The position numbers and the translations under genes are program-made. From contig NC_073358.2 of NCBI RefSeq assembly GCF_027580225.2, positions 45,904,001 to 45,968,000 on the forward strand: a stretch of 64,000 nt of DNA, read 5' to 3'. The stretch is from Misgurnus anguillicaudatus. Taxonomy: Eukaryota > Chordata > Actinopteri > Cypriniformes > Cobitidae. The notes below the pieces were generated by a model. That model saw only the letters and a program-made list of their open reading frames with translations, ran no database searches and was not told where the DNA came from. Each line of letters starts with the position of its first letter. Position 1 is the stretch's first letter. Shown one piece after another: positions 45,476 to 57,619 of this stretch.

Positions 45476-47083
45476 TGTTTTTTTACGAATTGCAAAAGGA
45501 TACTTTAACTTATAACTTATTACTTTAATACAGAATTTGAACCTAAATGGCACAAATTATTACTTTTTTTAAAAGTTACTGTCCCAGTGACAGCTTTTAC
45601 GTCTTTATTTCTAAGAGTACATGGGGCACCTAGCAATCGTAATGTTATTTCTCAAGTGTATAATTTCCCATTACGGACATCACATCTTTGTTAAAAGCGA
45701 GTGGTTTTCAAATAGGACTTTGCAGAACTGTAATCCGTCTTCGTATACAAGGGCTTCAAGCATGTCTCATTCGATCACATTTTAGTCCCAGAACTTACTT
45801 TGATAACAAAAGCGTACGCAACACACCATATGTTTCTGGTTATGTTGTGCAGACATAAATCTATAGTTGAGTTGACGTGCAGAGGTGAGCAGGTTCTCGT
45901 TCGTGTGCTGTTTGAACATTCACAACATAAGCAAAATAAAAAAGGAACATGGGCAAGGCAGGAGCTGACCTGTGTATGTGTGTGTGTTAATGCCAACAAA
46001 AAAGACAGCATCATCTCCGTGGTTCTCAGTGACCTGTTCCCCTGTACCAGTCGCTTTTAAGAAGACCTCCCCTCCTTCACCTCCTCCGTCACATTCTTTC
46101 TTCCGGGCTTTGTGTGAGTTTTTTCTCCCTTCCAGGAATTCTCTTGGAGGAAGCGTGGTCTTCCTGGTCCGATAACACCTCGGTTAGCCTCCGAGCTTTC
46201 TGCGGGAAAGGTTTTTATGTATATTTAACCACGAGCGCACAGCAAACCGCTTTACTCTCAAACCGTCCAGCATCCTGATGGACCCTTCAAGTCACACGCC
46301 CGCATGTTCTGTTCTAAATTTTATTTTTAGTTACAACCTTTGTAATCAGTGAACCAAAACATCACAACTGTAATAAATATAACCTGATGGTAATATAAGG
46401 GAAGGGCTGTTTTCAGATAACATCAGAATATCACTCATCTGAATAGCGTATGAGCCTGTAAGATCTCATTTCCTGTATTTTTTGCCTTTAATTAAAAGTG
46501 GAGGGAGAATGAGATATGACATACAGTAAGTCTGTATCAAATCGGTATCCTTTTAAATCACAAGCTTTGATGTGTAAACATGCACTAAACACTGCACCAG
46601 GGCGCCATCAATGCTTGATTTATTTTCTGTGTGCAGGCCAACAAAATTTCATAGTACAATTAGTATTGTCATAATACATTTATTTAACGACAGCTGGATT
46701 ACATCACGGATGACTCTGCTCTGCTTTCAAATCGCTCTAGCTATTATGTAAATGAGCTTAAACACGCCTGTGTGCGTCATTAATAGCAGTTCACTTCCAT
46801 TAGTACAAGACCATCCTTTTTTGGTGGTGCACACCCGAGATCGGAAAACTGTGTTCACATCATCCAAACCAACCCAACTCCGATGCCAATCGGACACGGG
46901 TGTGCACCAAAGGTGCTAGTGTGAAACCCCTCTTAAAACTGTAATTACCTACCAACTGTAGGTACAGATATGTATACATTTGGTATCAATATGTTACTTT
47001 GATGTGAATGCTTTACATCCAAAGGTGTGATTCTTTGTAAAGGTACCATCTCAGTGATAGCTAGGGACCATTTTTTTGTGACA
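45476..47083. other. Spacer, no recognised gene
   Basis: Mixed sequence with CT-rich stretches (46060-46150). A GC-balanced segment at 46580-46800 has no partner in the window. GGTACA-type repeat fragments lie at 45590 and 46960-47060. Frames up to 86 codons overlap on both strands without motifs. Confidence 0.3.
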
Positions 47084-48345
47084 GTTGCGGGCAAAAATCC
47101 TTGATCTTGCAGCACATTTTCTAAACAAAAATGCGAGGGAATATGCGGGATGTTTATGCAATTTTATGCGATGAAATTGTGGGAACTTGCAAAAATTGCG
47201 AGAACTTGCAAAAACTGTTTGCAGCTTTTGCGGCTTTTCAGTGATGTTTACGTCACATAATCACAATTACATCACTTCATAATGTTCCCATGGCAACAGG
47301 GGACATGGCTGCACTTGTGTGAAGTAAATGCAATTTTTTTTAACTTTCTGCTAAGATATATGTGATTTTTGCTACGAAAATGCGGGGATTATGAAATCAT
47401 GCAAGCCCGCATATTTTGCGCAAGGAAATTTGCAATTTACGGTCATTACCGCAACGTGTCCATGACTGGATTTGGGTTCTTTGACATGGAAATATTTATA
47501 ATAATAAAAAAAATTATACTAATATAAACATTTACAGTAAAGAAACACGTGGTATTTGTTTATCATTGGTAAATGTAGAGACAATAATAAAGAATATAAA
47601 TGTGTCCAAGACCAATTTTCTCATCCTCCGCAACAATTATCAATAATTGTTTAAGCCCTCAAGGAACTAACATTTTCAAAAAAAAAATGTTGGAAGGTAC
47701 ATATTTGACTGTGACACTCAAGATGGCTACCAGGTAAGCAGTTCTTACTTTTTCTGTCCAGAAAAAGTAAAACATTTGTTTGTCATAGTACCTAGACAAC
47801 TTTTTAGTTCTCATTACCGAAACATGAGTTTGTAAATGCATATATTTAATGTAATATCATGTTGCGGTAATGATCATTTTTGATAATGATAATCTAAAAA
47901 ATGTAAATAATAATAATAGGAAATATTTTTTTAAATCCTCTAAAAATAATGGTTATAGTAAGTTCAGACCTTAATCTTGTATGTGCAAAAAATTGGCTTC
48001 AAGGCCTTTTTAAAAATTCTGATGCTGGACACCTTCTGAATCTGGATTTCGTGAGAATTACCCATTTGGTTTGGAGGCGTTTAGTGGCATTTGCATCTTT
48101 AGGAGACATTTGGTGGCTTTTGCATCTAAGCTTGTTCCAATGGACTTTTAAAAATGGGTGATATAAAGGGACGTACTGTGAAATTATTCCAGAAAATGTT
48201 TAAATTTTGTGCATGTAAATTTGCAATTTATGCTGCGAAAGTGCGGCATATTTGAAAAAAAATTGTCCCCGCATAAATGTGCAGACTTTGACTGATTATG
48301 CGCTGAATCATGCGATTGCATAATCACGCTTTTCTGGAGGGACTG
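47084..48345 (+). mobile_element. hAT-like repeat A, split by repeat B
   Basis: It matches in reverse 58743-59224. The first part (47084-47442: GCAAAAATCCTTGATCTTGC, CATGGCAACAGGGGACATGG) and last part (48206-48345: GATTATGCGCTGAATCATGC, CTTTTCTGGAGGGACTG) flank a copy of repeat B. The left tip is missing. Confidence 0.7.
47443..48205 (+). repeat. Repeat B, copy 2, 5'-truncated, with shared downstream segment
   Basis: From GCAACGTGTCCATGACTGG to GGATTTCGTGAGAATTACC it follows 49675-50232. The next 140 bp (TTTGGTTTGGAGGCGTTTAG onward) are also shared with 50233-50370, past the TIR of repeat B. Confidence 0.75.
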
Positions 48346-49482
48346 TCATTGTCTCTTCAAATGGATATCAGATGTTAGTGAAAAAATGGTACAAAAATGA
48401 CTCAATGCATTCTAACAGCAAAAAAATAAGTGTAAGGATATGAATGCTGGCTTGTAAATGGTTTTTGGAGTGAAATACACAAAGGGCAACTGATCTTGAT
48501 TGGGTTATTGGAGGCTCTGCTGCTCCCAAATACCTATGCAACCTGAGATAAATCTAATAAACGAGGTGAAACCTTCAAGTTTCAATTGCTGCTCTTTGCA
48601 AAATGAGGTCAGATTCATTTTACCTCATTGAAATGTGGCCACTAAAATACATTGTTAGTGGTGAAAAGGTTGCAAGGTACCGCAGCAGTTAACACAAAGC
48701 CATGAACCACTTCTTAATATTAATACGACTAACCTGATAGCCCTTTCAACTTATCTGAATGAAAAACTATTGCAGCACATTACGTTGTGTGTAGCCCAAT
48801 TGCCTTCATATTTTTTTTACTTTCCTTCCAGACCCTTATAATTGCTTCATTGTTCCCGTATAATTACAGTATTAAAGGGTTCATGAGACATGTAATGATT
48901 ATTAATATTGCGATCCAAGTTGTGTGGCATTAGCATCCGAGCTGACGTGAACACGAAGCTGTAATAACATTTGCTAATACTATAGGATTATTTTGCACAA
49001 TGAAATGCCCTGGCTTTATTATACGGCTACAAATTGAAAATATAGCCGCAGGCAGTGATGTTGGGCCCAACTCCAATACAACAATAGTAATTATAGGTAA
49101 AACTTGCAAATCCTATTTAGTCAGAAGGGGGCGCTACACAGACCCCCACACACCAAGTTTTTTCATTGCAAATTAAACATTTTTACATAATGTATCTGTT
49201 AGCAATTATTTCATTAAGAAATGAAGAGCTCAGATGACATTTTTTTGTAAATGAGCATTTTTATCAGGCTCTTATGTTTATGTTTAATAATTTCACTTTA
49301 TTGGCAATGAAAAGGTCAGTAATTGAAATGTCTTACAGTATTTTTACAAATGTCACTTTAATTATTCTATTGGTATTTAACAGATTTGACCGTCTTTCGT
49401 TGCAAAACCCTCTAAGTGCAATATTTTTTGCAAAAACCTCCACATCCAGAATATTTGATGAACATACACACCGAGTGCATTT
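48346..49482. other. Spacer, possible conserved segment
   Basis: The 48820-49080 part is balanced, has AT-rich motifs (TGTAATGATTATTAATATTG, GCTGTAATAACATTTGC) and no partner in the window. The 49380-49480 part (GTTGCAAAACCCTCTAAGTG) has a related inverted fragment near 38405. Confidence 0.3.
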
Positions 49483-49483
49483 G

Positions 49484-50232
49484 GGTGATTCTCGCGAAAT
49501 TAGACTTATGAGGTGTCATGAAACATTTTGATAAAAAAAGTAAATGCTATCAAAATAAGAAGCATACAGTTACAAACATCTCTACATGGACTCTTTTGCG
49601 CATGATTTCAAATGACATCATACAAACCAATTTTTTTTGTTTTTTTCCACATTTAAGGGGAAAATTTTTATTTCCGCAACATGTCCATGACTGGATTAGG
49701 TTTCTTTGACATGGAAATATTTATAATTAAAAAATCTAAAAAATAAAAAGCTTCAGTGCATGTTATACTATAAACATTTACAGTAAAGAAACATGTGGTA
49801 TTTGGTGATCATTGTTAAATGTAGAGAGAATAATAAGGAATATAAATGTGTCCAAGACCAATTTTCTCATCCTTCGCAACAATTTTTAATCATTGTTTAA
49901 GCCCTCAAGGAACTAAAAAAAATTTGTTTGAAGGGACATAATTGACTGTGACACTCAAGATGGCTACCAGGTTTTTATATTTTCTCTCCAGATAAAAATT
50001 TAAATTTTGTTTATCATAGTACATGACAACCTTTTAGTTCTCATTACCGAAACATGAGTTTGTAAATGCATATATTTAATGTAATATCATGTTGCGGAAA
50101 TGATAATTTTTGATAATGATTATCTATCTAAAAAATGTAAATAATTCTATAGGAGATATTTTTTAAATCCTCTAAAATAATAGCTATAGTAAGTTCAGAC
50201 ACCTTCTAAATCTGGATTTCGTGAGAATCACC
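49484..50232. mobile_element. TIR repeat B, copy 3 (best preserved)
   Basis: The ends GGTGATTCTCGCGAAAT and ATTTCGTGAGAATCACC are 17-bp inverted repeats with one mismatch. The 749-bp interior is AT-rich and has no sizeable frame of interest (63 codons at 49518-49709). Confidence 0.8.
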
Positions 50233-50364
50233 AATTTGGTTTGGAGGCGTTTAGTGGCATTTGCATCTTTAGGAGGCGTTTGGTGGCTTTTGCATCTAAG
50301 CTCTTCCAATGGACTTTTAAAAATGGGTGATAAAAAAGGGACGTACTGGAAAATTATCCCAGAA

Positions 50365-50432
50365 AATCTTTAGATTTGACCCAACAATGGGTTAAAACAA
50401 ACCATTTGGGTTGAAACAACTCAGCATTGGTT
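50365..50432. mobile_element. MITE with AACCCA/TGGGTT blocks, fragment
   Basis: Only the central blocks remain: CCAGAAAATCTTTAGATTTG, CCCAACAATGGGTTAAAACA and TTTGGGTTGAAACAAC. Confidence 0.55.
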
Positions 50433-51901
50433 AAAATTGAAATGACATTTTAAAATACTATTGTTTACTTGTTTACTACTTAAATAGTCTTTTGTCCGCA
50501 ATAATTATCCTGAAACTCAGCAGCACCATAAATTATTGTCTTCATTACAAAGAGTTCAGTGGCCTGTGTGTCAGTAAAGCAGTATAATTAATGATGAAAG
50601 TGTAGCAAGGACATAATGATGTCACCTTTGGCCTTTGTGGAGGACAAGGAGAATCTGTAGGAGGGAGTGTCCTAAGGAAGGATATCCTGGGTTAAAGGTC
50701 ATGGTGCGAGTGCAGGATTTCCTCTTTCCTTTCTTTGCTCTAAGACTGGGCAACCAGCCCAGCCACAAGTACTGCTGACTATGTAAAGTCACACACACAC
50801 TGGGTCTATTCATACACCTAGTATATATTTCTAACAAAAATCCTCAAACATAGATCCTCTCCTTGCCACCCAGCATGTTATAAATGGCTTTAGCTTCACT
50901 TTGCTTTAAATATTCCCTCTGCCTTATTTCTAGAACAGCTTTTCTTTTAAACAAAAATTGAAGATTGTTATGAGAGCGTTGTGCACATTTACTGTAACCC
51001 GAGGCATGTGTTGCCTCACATTTATGAGACAAGTGGATTTTTGCAAGTGAATTTGATATTAATATTCATTTTTTTGAACCGATGTCACAAAAGTAAGACA
51101 AAAAAGTTTCATAATTTCTTTAGAATTTTTTTTTTTTCAAAATGTCATCCTGACTGGCTGCCAGGTTCTGTAGCATCGTTTCTTGGTTTATTAAAAATAT
51201 AAAGATTATAATAGGTTGGGATTAAAAGTCTAGTCCCCAATGCTACACCCGACTGTCACGTCTTACACTTTTGCAATGAACTAAGTTGTTAAAAGTGTTT
51301 CTTTATTCCCATGATGTTAAGTGAGCCCAGACTGCCCCTCATTCCCTTTCTAAAATGACAGACGCGTGATGCCCCGTGAGAGATTATACTTCATATTGAC
51401 ATTCATGTTGCGTGCTCAGACAAATGGATTTCACAACATTCATTTGCCAGGTTTCTCAATGATGCTGACAAACACTCGAGTTGATATTGCGGCACTATTT
51501 TCATCAGGTGTGTGACCGCATACAGCAAAAAAAAAAATCTAAATATACAAAAATGGCCAAAAATATATGTGCTAAAATATGTGAATATGAAAATGTTAAA
51601 AAAAAAAAAATCCCCAATATACATTTTTTGGCCATTTTTTGTATATTTTGGAAATAAATATATTTTTAAAGCATTTATATTCACGTGGCATTGGAAAAAC
51701 TTAAACATATCAGGTTTGGTTAAAATGAAATATATATTCTGCAAAAATAAACGTATTATTTTATACAAACTTTTTATTTTGGGCAGGAAAAATATATTTT
51801 TGCCTAATATGTTGTAAAATTTGAAATTTGAGATTTGTTGCACCTGAAATAAATTTTTAAATATATAAAAGTTAAAGGCTTTTTTTTTTTTTAAATATAC
51901 T
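50433..51901. other. AT-rich spacer, no recognised gene
   Basis: No supported gene. The 51530-51830 part is very AT-rich with overlapping frames on both strands (146 and 101 codons) made of Phe/Ile/Lys/Tyr-rich low-complexity sequence. A small inverted pair (AAAAATGGCCAAAAAATGTA-like) lies near 51550-51650. Confidence 0.35.
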
Positions 51902-52830
51902 ATATTTCATCAGCCTGGCCCATGGGTACACAGTGTTTCCCTCAGCCTTGTTTAAGCAACATTTCAAAACTTATTTTGCAAATCAATTCAAAAACTTTGA
52001 CTGAAAGAACGGCGTATACTATAACTATACTCTCATTCTGGCGTAATAATCAAAGACTTTGCTGCCGTAACATGGCTGCAGCCGGCGCAATGATGTTACG
52101 CAGTGCCCGAAAATAGTCCCTGAAATAGCAATGATATTACGCAGCACCTGAAAATAGTTCCCTTGGTAACGTTCAATAGCAGAGAGCTATTTTCGGGCGC
52201 TGCGTAATATCATTGTGACTCCTGCAGCCATGTTACGGCAGCATAGTCCTTGATTATTACGCCAAAATGAGAGTATAGTTCCTAGCCATATTGGCCTAGA
52301 AAATCACAACTTTTAATTTTCAGTCGGTCTTAGTACATGATGTAACATCAGAAGAGTGAAGTTTTAAATAGGAAAAATATTGAAACTCTTTGCTTATTTT
52401 TTAGCGCGATGCTAATGGTCTAATCAGATTCAATAGATTGTGCTAAGCTATGCTAAAAGTGGTAGCGCCAGACCCAGAGATCAGCTGAATGGATTTCAAA
52501 ACGGTAAAAATATGTTCAAAAAAGTGGAGTGTGGCTTTAAAACTAAAAATATTTTCAAATAAAAAATTATATTTTATTAAGCTTTACTTTTTATTTAGCA
52601 TATATTTAAATTGTATTTTGGGCCAAAGAAATTAATTTTTTGCCCTATGGGACCCTTTACATCACAACATAACATCCGAACCATCACATTGAATGCATAT
52701 TAATGTGTGCATGTGTCGCCGTTCTTTCAGTCAAAAGTTTTTGGATCGATTTGCAATATAAGTTTTGAAATGTTGCCTAAACAGGGCTGAGAGAAACACT
52801 GTGTACCCACGGGCCTGACTGATGAAACTG
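51902..52830. mobile_element. Outer foldback element, arms about 110 bp
   Basis: The left arm (51902-52013: TTTCATCAGCCTGGCCCATG, CAGTGTTTCCCTCAGCC, GACTGAAAGAACGG) is matched in reverse at 52721-52830 (CCGTTCTTTCAGTC, TGAGAGAAACACTG, CGGGCCTGACTGATGAAA). A second foldback lies against the left arm. Non-coding. Confidence 0.8.
52024..52279. mobile_element. Inner foldback, arms about 93 bp
   Basis: The arms 52024-52116 and 52187-52279 are reverse complements with few differences (ACTATACTCTCATT.TGGCG, GCTGCCGTAACATGGCTGCA, CGCAGTGCCCGAAAATAG). The loop has a third partial direct copy (AATGATATTACGCAGCACCT). Confidence 0.88.
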
Positions 52831-53264
52831 AATGATGCAAAAAAATATGCCTACTGTTAAGTTTGTATCTCTGATTATTTATTCATTCACTTCTGCCTAG
52901 AAAAAGTGCTGGTTAAAAGATCCTCTAATGTTTGAGAAGATTCATGCAACATCAGAGCCAATCAGAGACGTACTGTAGAGATGAGATTGGAGTAGATGAG
53001 AGCTTGAGTTTGTAGCAGTTTAAAAGCATAAACAAACAACACGTTTGCAAAATGTAGTTTTTAAATGAGACTCATCAAAGTGTTTTGCATAAGTTTTTGG
53101 ATGCACACACTCCGCAGCTAATGATGCATCTAATGTGCAATGTTTGTTCTAGGACTGAAATGAAGTGTTTCCACTGGGTCTTAAGAATTTCCATATGCAT
53201 GACACACCAGTATGTCATTTGAGAAAACAACCGGACAACACAAGCCTATCATTTTAACAGGCTT

Positions 53265-53400
53265 TTGCCTTTAATTTGACAGGATAGGAGAGATGCGACA
53301 GGGAAGGGAAGGGAAAGATAGTGCTGGGTTCAAGAAATGATCCGAGCAGGAATCAATCTCGGGTCACCTACGCCTAACAGCATCATAACAGCGTCAGAGA
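53265..53400 (-). mobile_element. SINE-like fragment
   Basis: It contains a reversed B-box-like block (AATCAATCTCGGGTCACC) and a GACAGGATAGGAGAGATGCG stretch familiar from fish dispersed retroposons. No full A box, tail or direct repeats were seen, so this is tentative. Confidence 0.35.
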
Positions 53401-53851
53401 ATGTGCACTATCCACCTACCCACATCTATATTAATAAAAAAACAACTTGAAATGTCAAGACTACATTTGAACAATTTTAAAGTTTGAGTGGTGCTTATCT
53501 CTGCAAAAATTGCTGCACATTTCGCAATCTTGTATGTGGTTGCTTAGGCATTGCTATGTGATTGCAAGATGGTCGAAAATGTCAAATTTCTATGATGTTC
53601 TGGTCCCTAGATATGGCTCAGGTCTATAAAATTGTAATACTTGGGGTGTTGACGAAAGACATTGTATATAACAAAGTTGACCACTGCTTTTTCTATGAAT
53701 AGGGGCAATGCAACGCTCATTATAGCCAATCTGGTGACGGAGACCCGCCTTCCACTTAAAAATGACCAATCATCAATCGATAAAGACTGAAGGGAAGAGC
53801 TCTGTGTGAAGCTGTGCACATGCATAGTAGCTAAAACGACAAAATTTGGGC

Positions 53852-54767
53852 TTAAAGGCAGGGTGTCTGATTTGATCCAGATATGTTGTAAACACTATGT
53901 TTAACTCTTGCCTCGCCAGCATTTTTCATGATTTTCACAAAAGTTTAATGCCTCCAAGATATATTAAATGAAAGAACAGACCCTCTGCTTTCAAACAAAA
54001 AAAGTTTCATCCTACCTTCATCAGTTCTCTTTTATCACCTCTCAAATTATGGGTAGGTTTCTTCAAAAACTAAATTTTGAGATAATTCCATTTTTGTAAA
54101 GGACTTTTGATAGAGATTAGATGCAGAACGATCCTCAAAACTTAGACGGACATACAGTACAGCTGTTTGCCCTAGGGCGATACTTCCAGGTTTTATAAGT
54201 TGCGGCCACCTGGTGGATAATAGCGGTATTGCGGATTGACAAGATAACTCATCAACGGTGGGGAAAGAGTTAAGTGTTTAAATGTATTTGTATAAATATA
54301 TGTCATCTGTGAAAGGCATAGGACCAAAAAAATGGTCAACAAATCATTGAACTCGGACTGAATGCAATAAATGGACGCATGCAATTTTTGCTCCTCTTCT
54401 GTGAACGTGATTTGCATGCCACTGTGCACCCTGTTCACGCAGACATCATACATCATCAGTGCATTAACGTCTGCTCTGGAAACAGGGTAAACTAACTTTC
54501 CTGCTGAATTGAAAACCTGCACAGGAGCCACAAAATGAAAGACATTTTTGAAACAACAAAAACCGTCTGGATCAGCAAAGAGAAAAAAAAAAACAGAATT
54601 AACATTGGTAACTTTAATGAGACATGAGTGAGCTTCTGGTCTGTGTGTGTTTATGTGTTTTGGAGGAAGCGTGGTTTTAGATGGTGACTTGAATGGAGGG
54701 TGGGATTGTGATTTCAGTGCTAGTAGGCTAAAGTTAGCATTTTTCAAATTCAGATACCCTGCCTTAA
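53852..54767. mobile_element. Repeat with TTAAAGGCAGGGT ends, interrupted by TTAA MITE
   Basis: The left end TTAAAGGCAGGGTGTCTGAT and right end CAGATACCCTGCCTTAA are inverted. The MITE copy at 53905-54269 sits just inside the left end. A minus frame of 230 codons (54193-54885) runs across both the repeat and the MITE. It includes PVQVFNSAGKLVYPVSRADV-like sequence but no family I can name. Confidence 0.65.
53905..54269 (-). mobile_element. TTAA-flanked MITE, copy 5
   Basis: A 365-bp reverse copy with ends CTCTTGCCTCGCC and GGTGGGGAAAGAG. TTAA lies at 53901-53904 and 54270-54273. It is shortened internally relative to copies 1 and 3. Confidence 0.85.
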
Positions 54768-55473
54768 AGGTATAGCGAAAGATTTTCCCGAATTTTAGAA
54801 AAGAACCTCCCTCTCCACTTTTTTTATTGCAATTGTGCAACACTCTACCTGCTCCCAAAAGGGGACACCTATTAAACGTGTGCACGAGCGAGCATGCATG
54901 AGCCTAGTTCTTCTCATGCACGCCATGTTTACATGTTTCTGTCGGCATGGCTCATACATTAAGATGTTTACCGTGTCTGCACGGTTCGTGACTTGTGCCA
55001 GGGTTAGCATCGCTAATGATAGCTTACATCAACTTTTACTAGCAGTGATTTTAAATGGATTTCTCAAAATAGCATGCCAAACTTTACCTGTCGAGTACAA
55101 ACTTGGCAACTGAGGAATCAGTGTGAAGCCCAACCTGTGCTTTTAGCGCACGCCAGCCTGTAAGAAATTCTCTCAAAACACTCTGGTCTTGGTTCTTTCT
55201 TCAGATGCCTTTCTCTTCTTGTCATACAATTCGTAGACACTTTTTCTCTTGCACCCTCAGACATTTTGAAAACATGGTGAGAACGCCAACCTCAATGAAT
55301 GTCTGAAACCGTAGCTCACCACACATATACACCTGAAAGTGCGCATGTGCAGAAAGCTAACCTAGGTATGAGCACGTACGATGCCCTTATGTAAACATAT
55401 CACCAGAATGATTGATAACTAGGATGACCAATAGTCTTGATGATCCAAAGAAAATCCTCCATTATATCTTTAA
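54764..55473. mobile_element. Repeat with TTAAAG(G/A)TAT ends
   Basis: The left end TTAAAGGTATAGCGAAAGAT and right end GAAAATCCTCCATTATATCT followed by TTAAA are imperfect inverted partners. It abuts the preceding element, sharing a TTAA. Frames of 71-92 codons overlap on both strands and are not supported. Confidence 0.5.
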
Positions 55474-56817
55474 AGAAACAAACGTCATGGTACATCGTTA
55501 TTTTACCAGGGAATTTTAAATGATCTGCATTCAAGTACATAGGACCTTAGTCTTGCAAAATAACTGCCCGGAGACATTGCAAATATGGCCGCCTTGTGAA
55601 GCGACTTCCCTAAAGCGACCTTGGTAATGGTTAGGTTCAAATCTGTTTCTTCTGACTAATTGCACTAGTAGTTGTAATATTTGCAACAGTAATATCTAGG
55701 TGTGAATCTAGCCTAAGCCTACTTTTTTTCTGTTCTGCACTATACTAAAAATGAAAAATGTATACAATATCAAATTCACCAGTTGTTCTCTCTCCGCAGG
55801 TGGGCTCAGATCTTTGCTCCACCGTACACCTGTAAGCAGGTAGATGCATTCATCTGTACTACATTTCACCTCGCAGATCTGCTGTGACTCCACACATGCG
55901 AGACTTTATCTTTTTATTCCCAGTCTGTTTTATTCATGCAAAACCATCAAAGACTAGCACGCTCTTGAAACAATGATGAACATCTCTCTATCTCTCTCTC
56001 ACACACACATTCACAGAGATATCCATGAATAGTATAACTCAAGGCCATTTTGAGTATGTCTCAATTATTTATAAAGCATAGAAATGCAACTTGATTGAAG
56101 TCCTTTTGAAGTATGGACATCATTTCTCATAGTCAAAGAGCTGTTGAAAACGTTAGCCCGGGTGCTATACAAAGCGTCCGCACGTCTGATTTAAAATCGT
56201 TTTAAATTTTTGATCACTTTCCTTACTCGTGTTAAATTAGGCTTGCGTAATGCATTAATAGAGGAAAAGAGCGACTTATTAGGAATGATAATCCATCAGT
56301 TTCTTACGGAAAGGTTATTATTACCTGATTACATAAAGTGTGTATTAAAATTCTCGTAATGTATCCCAAAAGTAATTTATGTGATGTATTGTGGTGCTGA
56401 ATATCCGAGCACAATTGCGCAGACGTATATTATTTATCAGTGGCGCGATGTGTTATTCACTAACACGCACACACAAAGTTGAAGCTACGGCATCAGCATG
56501 CAGAAAATCTCAGTCTCTGTTACGGCCGGACAGCTTTCTCATTCTACTGCAATGAAGTATTTCCTCTAAGGACACAAATAGAGACAACAAACATCAAACT
56601 CTTCACGCGCACACATCAACATCAGCGAGCTAGATTAATGACCGGCCTGATGTGATTTCAAAAGCCATTACTGAATTTTCACCGTTGTTATCCATTTATT
56701 TTGTTAGCCGGAGTGATTTGGGCAACGCTCAATACGACACTACGTCTCAATGAGTCCCGTGAGAAGTCAGATGGGATGTTTTTCTTTAAGCTCACTCCAA
56801 CAGATTTGCCTTTCCAT
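55474..56817. other. Single-copy spacer
   Basis: No repeat partner in the window. The segment about 56130-56480 mixes TAATTT/ATTA-rich words with CG-containing words (GGCTTGCGTAATGCATTAAT, ATTATTACCTGATTACATAA), a texture often seen in conserved non-coding elements. A possible 43-nt exon-like segment is discussed under findings (55799-55842). Confidence 0.3.
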
Positions 56818-57281
56818 CAGTGGCGGCCGGTGACTTCTTTTTTCGAGGGCGCTCGATGCGAAGTTTGTAACAACATGTATGTAGCCCGTCATGTGTGTGG
56901 TTCCTTTTTTCAAAATATGTGTTCTGCGCGTAGAGAGATTCTGTGTGCATCACGTGTCTTGTCAAAATAAGTGCCTGCTGCAGACGCGTCTAAAGGGTTT
57001 ATGATAAAAAAGACACTCACGTTTGCCAGATACTCACATAATCTCATGCGTAATCAGAGTTTAGTGTTAAGGGAGTGTCTTGCGTGTATTTTGTGAACGT
57101 GAGCGTCTCTTTTATCATAAACTGTTTTGGCGCGTGTGCAGCAGGCACTTATTTTGGCAAAACACGTGATGCACATAGTTCATATGATGCATATTTTGAG
57201 AACACAAGCAACACACATGACACTCCGAACACTTATTTTGAATTTGCGCCCCCTGGAATGAGCAGTCACGAGCCGCCACTG
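56818..57281 (+). mobile_element. CAGTGGCGG hAT MITE, intact copy
   Basis: The 464-bp element has ends CAGTGGCGGCCGGTGAC and GTCACGAGCCGCCACTG and a perfect 8-bp duplication CTTTCCAT (56810-56817 and 57282-57289). The interior is partly palindromic (GACGCG.CTAAAGGGTTTATG and CATAAACTGTTTTGGCGCG), which explains frames on both strands. It is the reference copy for those at 12748 and 44212. Confidence 0.93.
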
Positions 57282-57619
57282 CTTTCCATGGACAGTCTGA
57301 TGCACATTTTAAAGTGTGCTGCATTGCTGTTTTTCTATGTTTGAACTCTTCTGTTTGTGCGGCCTCTGGTCCAGCTTGTTTTGAAATAATTTCAGCTGTT
57401 TTCAGCTATTTATGGCCCGCTGTTCTCTCTCCAAATCAATGCCAGACAAAGGACATTTTGCAATTTTTGGGCAAAATGTATGATCGCACTGGGTGAAACT
57501 TATCATAGTGTTACTATATGGGTGGTTGCCAGGTGTTTGTATTGCAGATGGTAAATTGTTAGCAGTATGCTACCCTTTCTCAGAGGTCCTTATATGTACC
57601 ATTTAGCTACAGATATGTC

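Noticed and set aside
51403..51843. 146-codon frame rich in Phe, Ile and Tyr
   Set aside because: It lies in very AT-rich DNA, overlaps a 101-codon frame on the other strand and has no motif.
54193..54885. 230-codon minus-strand frame
   Set aside because: It spans the end of a TTAA MITE, another repeat and part of a third, so it has no common origin. No domain was recognised and no start or splice context supports it.
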